NCBI GenBank assembly: GCA_013368315.1
Contig: JAACJM010000003.1
Span: 744,001 to 808,000 of the forward strand
Length of the DNA stretch: 64,000 nucleotides
From: Tetrapyrgos nigripes
Lineage: Eukaryota > Basidiomycota > Agaricomycetes > Agaricales > Campanellaceae
Direction: 5' to 3'
A program made the position numbers and the translations under genes. Shown one piece after another: positions 61,088 through 64,000 of this stretch (its first letter is position 1; every line of letters begins with the position of its first letter). The notes under the pieces are model-generated. The model made no database searches, had not been told where the DNA came from, and was given only the letters and a program-made list of their open reading frames with translations.

Positions 61088-62974
61088 ATGAAGGTCACTT
61101 CTACTGGTCTGATCGCTGTTGCAAGCCTTTTGCCCTTCGCATTTGCACAGTCTCCCCAGGTATGTCCAGCAGCCCTTTCCTTGAAACCTACAGAACTGTT
61201 TGACTGATTATTGATTCTTTAGTGGGGTCAATGTGGTGGAATTGGTTGGAGTGAGCATTCGAACTTCGTCACTCAGTCCGGATCTCATATATTGTACTAC
61301 TTCTAGATGGTGCTACAACTTGTGTCTCTGGTTCTTCTTGCACGGTTGTTAACCCATACTACTCTCAGTGCATGTGCGTGAGCCGTTCTCCTTGACTCCT
61401 GACCTTTTTTTGATTGTACCGCAGTCCTGGCGCTAGCGCTCCTACCACTACGGCTCCCGGTACCACTACCGGACCTGGTTCCACCACTTCGGCCCCAGCT
61501 CCGACGGGCACAACGACCCCTGCGGCTGGCAACCCTTATACCGGTTATCAGGTCCGTCTCCCGGGTTTGCTCTTCTCTCCCTCAATATATCTCATAAATC
61601 GTATAGATCTATCTCAGTCCCTTCTATGCCCAAGAAGTCGCCGCTGCATCTGCTCAGATGAGCGGTTCTCTTGCCCAAGCCGCTGCTAGCGTTGCTAACA
61701 TCCCTAGCTTCACTTGGTTCGACTCTATGGCGAAGGTCCCTGACCTCGACACCTACTTGTCTGACGCAAGTGCCAAGGGCAAAGCCTCAGGCCAGAAGTA
61801 TCTGGTACAAATCGTCGTATACGACCTTCCCGACCGTGACTGCTCCGCCTTTGCATCCAATGGAGAATTCAGCATTGCAGACAACGGTGAAGCTAACTAC
61901 CATGGCTATATCGACGCTCTTACTGCAATCATTAAGAGTTAGTTTGTTGTGCCCTATCATTCGGTTGTCAGACTAACTGTTTTTGCAGAGTACCCTGATG
62001 TCCGAGTCGTGGCTGTTGTCGAGCCCGACTCTCTTGCCAACTTAGTCACCAACTTGAATGTTCAGAAATGTGCTAATGCTCAACAAGTTTACTTGGTAAG
62101 ACCGATCAATTCCTTACAGCGCCAGATGAAAGCTGAAACTCATTCGTACTTTTCGCAGAGATGTGTCACCTACGCCATGCAACAGCTCAGTGCAGTAGGC
62201 GTCTACCAGTACCTCGATGCCGGCCATGCAGGCTGGCTCGGTTGGCCTGCTAACTTGGGCCCCGCGGCTCAACTGTTCAACAGCCTGTACACTTCTGCTG
62301 GTAGTCCCAAGTTTGTTCGTGGACTCGCCACAAATGTCGCCAACTACAACGCTTTGAGGTCAGTTCTGGTGGCAAGACAACATGTGTAGTACTGAACATT
62401 TGATGGTAGTGCCTCTTCTCCCGACCCCATCACTCAAGGAAATAGCAACTACGACGAGATTCATTACATCAATGTCCGTCTACACTCTTGTTTTATCAGA
62501 TGCTGCATGCTGACCAAAGTGACATAGGCTCTTTCTCCTCTGTTGACCTCCTTCCCGGCCCACTTCATCGTCGACCAAGGACGCTCTGGTGTACAGAACA
62601 TCCGTCAACAATGGGGTGACTGGTGCAACGTACGTCTTTTCACCCTTTACAGGAAATAATCAAGCTGATTGCCTTCAATTCTAGGTCAAAGCTGCAGGTT
62701 TCGGAATGCGTCCCACTCTCAACACTGGCTCTTCCTTGATCGACTCTATTGTCTGGGTCAAGCCCGGAGGTGAATGTGACGGTACCAGCGACTCGTCCTC
62801 ACCTCGATTCGATTCGCACTGTGCACTTTCGGATGCCTTCCAGCCCGCTCCCGAGGCCGGTACTTGGTTCCAGGTATGTTCTCTTGTACTTTTGTCGATT
62901 CCTAGGCTGATAAGTATCACTTTTTGCAGGCCTACTTCCAACAGTTGGTCAGCGCCGCAAACCCACCCCTTTAA
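61088..62974 (+). CDS. GH6 cellobiohydrolase with N-terminal CBM1
   Basis: Secreted cellobiohydrolase II (Cel6A-type), which releases cellobiose from the non-reducing ends of cellulose. The N-terminus is a signal peptide (MKVTSTGLIAVASLLPFAFA). The CBM1 module is WGQCGGIGWNGATTC and continues to NPYYSQC. A Ser/Thr/Pro/Gly linker follows, then the GH6 domain. Catalytic aspartates are visible in YDLPDRDC and VVEPDSLANL. Eleven exons are joined: 61088-61159, 61223-61250, 61307-61373, 61425-61551, 61607-61937, 61989-62095, 62159-62358, 62410-62473, 62528-62629, 62685-62873 and 62930-62974. The C-terminus ends FQQLVSAANPPL. Confidence 0.93.
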
Positions 62975-63264
62975 ATTTAGTGTAACCTGACCTATTTGCG
63001 ATACATATCCATACTTACTGGACGCGTTAATGAGGCTTGTAAACTTGTAAATTTATTGGCATTCACGGAATATATACCTTTGGCTCTCTGAAAGACTTGT
63101 GATTCTGAAGGAAGAACTAAGTAGGGCCTCCGACAATCTATCACTCCGATTTCCGTCGAGCCTTCTGAGTTCACGTGGGACGTAAATTTCGTGACTAAGG
63201 CTTGCCGAAGGATGTCTTAGTTTATCCCCAGTTCTCTATAACCGCAACCTTCGTTTCTTCCACA
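62975..63264. other. Short spacer to NFS1
   Basis: Holds the 3' UTR of the cellulase and the promoter of the cysteine desulfurase gene. The interval is under 300 bases. Confidence 0.5.
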
Positions 63265-64000
63265 ATGCTTTCCAGGTTATCACGTTCGGTTGCACAAAAG
63301 GCTGGGTCAAAGCAACTAGCTGCTGCCTCTACTTCTGTGGGAGCTCGTAGAACCATCGTTCAGCCTTCTGGTGCGGAAAGAGCAAGCGTAGTGGATCTAC
63401 CTGCAACATACAAGGATGAGAGCCATTTCACCCCAAGATCAGGTATTTACGGCCCTCTTTCACTTCTGGAGCTTTTTACCTACTCACGCCCCGGAAATTA
63501 GACATGCTTGGTTTCAAGTTCGAAATGCCTAGACGCGAAGGAAATGTAAAAGAAAAAGCCAGGCCTATCTACCTTGATATGCAGGTTTGTTTGCAGTGTC
63601 TCTCATGCTTGCAATCTCACTGATATGTTTGTAGGCTACGACCCCGGTTGACCCTCGAGTCCTCGATGCAATGTTGCCTTTCCTTACTGATCAATACGGG
63701 AACCCTCACAGTCGAACGCATGCGTATGGTTGGGAAGCTGAGCAAGCCGTTGAGGATGCACGAAAGGTGCTTGATAATCTGCTACTGGCCCGTCTTTGTC
63801 GCTCAAATTCGTCCTTAGCACGTTGCTGACCTCATAGGTGCTGACACTAAGGATATAGTCTTCACATCTGGTGCAACTGAAACCAACAACATGGCCATCA
63901 AGGGTGTTGCTCGATTCCACAAAGAAAAGAAGAAGCACATAATCACTACTCAGACAGTCCGTCTCTTGTCCTTACCCACCCGCTCAGCGAACTAACTCTG
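63265..64000 (+). CDS. Cysteine desulfurase NFS1, 5' part
   Basis: Mitochondrial iron-sulfur cluster enzyme, pyridoxal-phosphate dependent; it converts cysteine to alanine and supplies sulfur. The gene continues past the window. The N-terminus is a mitochondrial targeting sequence ([16 protein letters not shown]). The conserved start of the catalytic domain is [20 protein letters not shown], followed by [20 protein letters not shown] and [20 protein letters not shown]. Exons are 63265-63442, 63502-63594, 63635-63766 and 63819-63956. The PLP lysine and the active cysteine loop lie beyond the end. Confidence 0.9.

Noticed and set aside
1..64000. tRNA genes and CRISPR arrays
   Set aside because: By eye I found no T-loop sequence in a plausible cloverleaf and no regularly spaced repeat-spacer pattern. 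A tRNAscan search could still find a tRNA.

Overview
This window is nuclear DNA of a filamentous basidiomycete, most likely a plant-litter or wood-associated member of the Agaricomycetes. The evidence is gene architecture (many introns of about 45-80 bases with GT..AG ends, short intergenic gaps, genes on both strands), a secreted GH6 cellobiohydrolase with a fungal CBM1 module, fungal Zn2Cys6 and zinc-knuckle proteins, and genes typical of basidiomycetes. The species cannot be named from sequence alone. All exon joins were made by eye from splice motifs and reading-frame continuity.

Layout. 1-16 kb: an F-box protein (+), a Zn2Cys6 protein with an acidic tail (-), a CwfJ/CWF19-like spliceosome factor (-) divergent from a mitochondrial dicarboxylate carrier (+), and a short-chain dehydrogenase (-). 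16-24 kb is a mobile-element island: a long imperfect foldback, a displaced fragment of a neighbouring gene, a 750-bp MITE with about 165-bp terminal inverted repeats and a TA target duplication, a large P-element/THAP9-like transposase gene (-), and a companion gene with a coiled coil (-). 24-36 kb: a UDP-glycosyltransferase (+), a secreted type-B carboxylesterase (-), an NAD(P)-binding reductase (+), a low-complexity protein (-), a possible small protein (+), and a lactonase-type beta-propeller protein (+). 37-42 kb: a retropepsin-like gene that appears frameshifted (-), a low-complexity gene (-), and a degenerate repeat field. 42-50 kb: a PPxY and coiled-coil protein (+), a NUDT19-like Nudix hydrolase (-), a UBLCP1-like phosphatase (-) divergent from an EF-hand-like acidic protein (+). 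50-64 kb: a secreted double-psi barrel protein (+), a flavin monooxygenase (-), a small secreted cysteine-rich protein (-), an MFS permease (-), the COP9 signalosome subunit CSN8 (-), NECAP (+), the GH6 cellulase (+), and the 5' part of the cysteine desulfurase NFS1 (+, running off the window).

There is no single operon-like pathway. Housekeeping genes (splicing, COP9, endocytosis, Fe-S assembly, proteasome phosphatase) are interleaved with secreted and metabolic genes. The least explained parts are the 16-24 kb island and the 37-41 kb region holding the decayed retropepsin-like gene and the repeat field.
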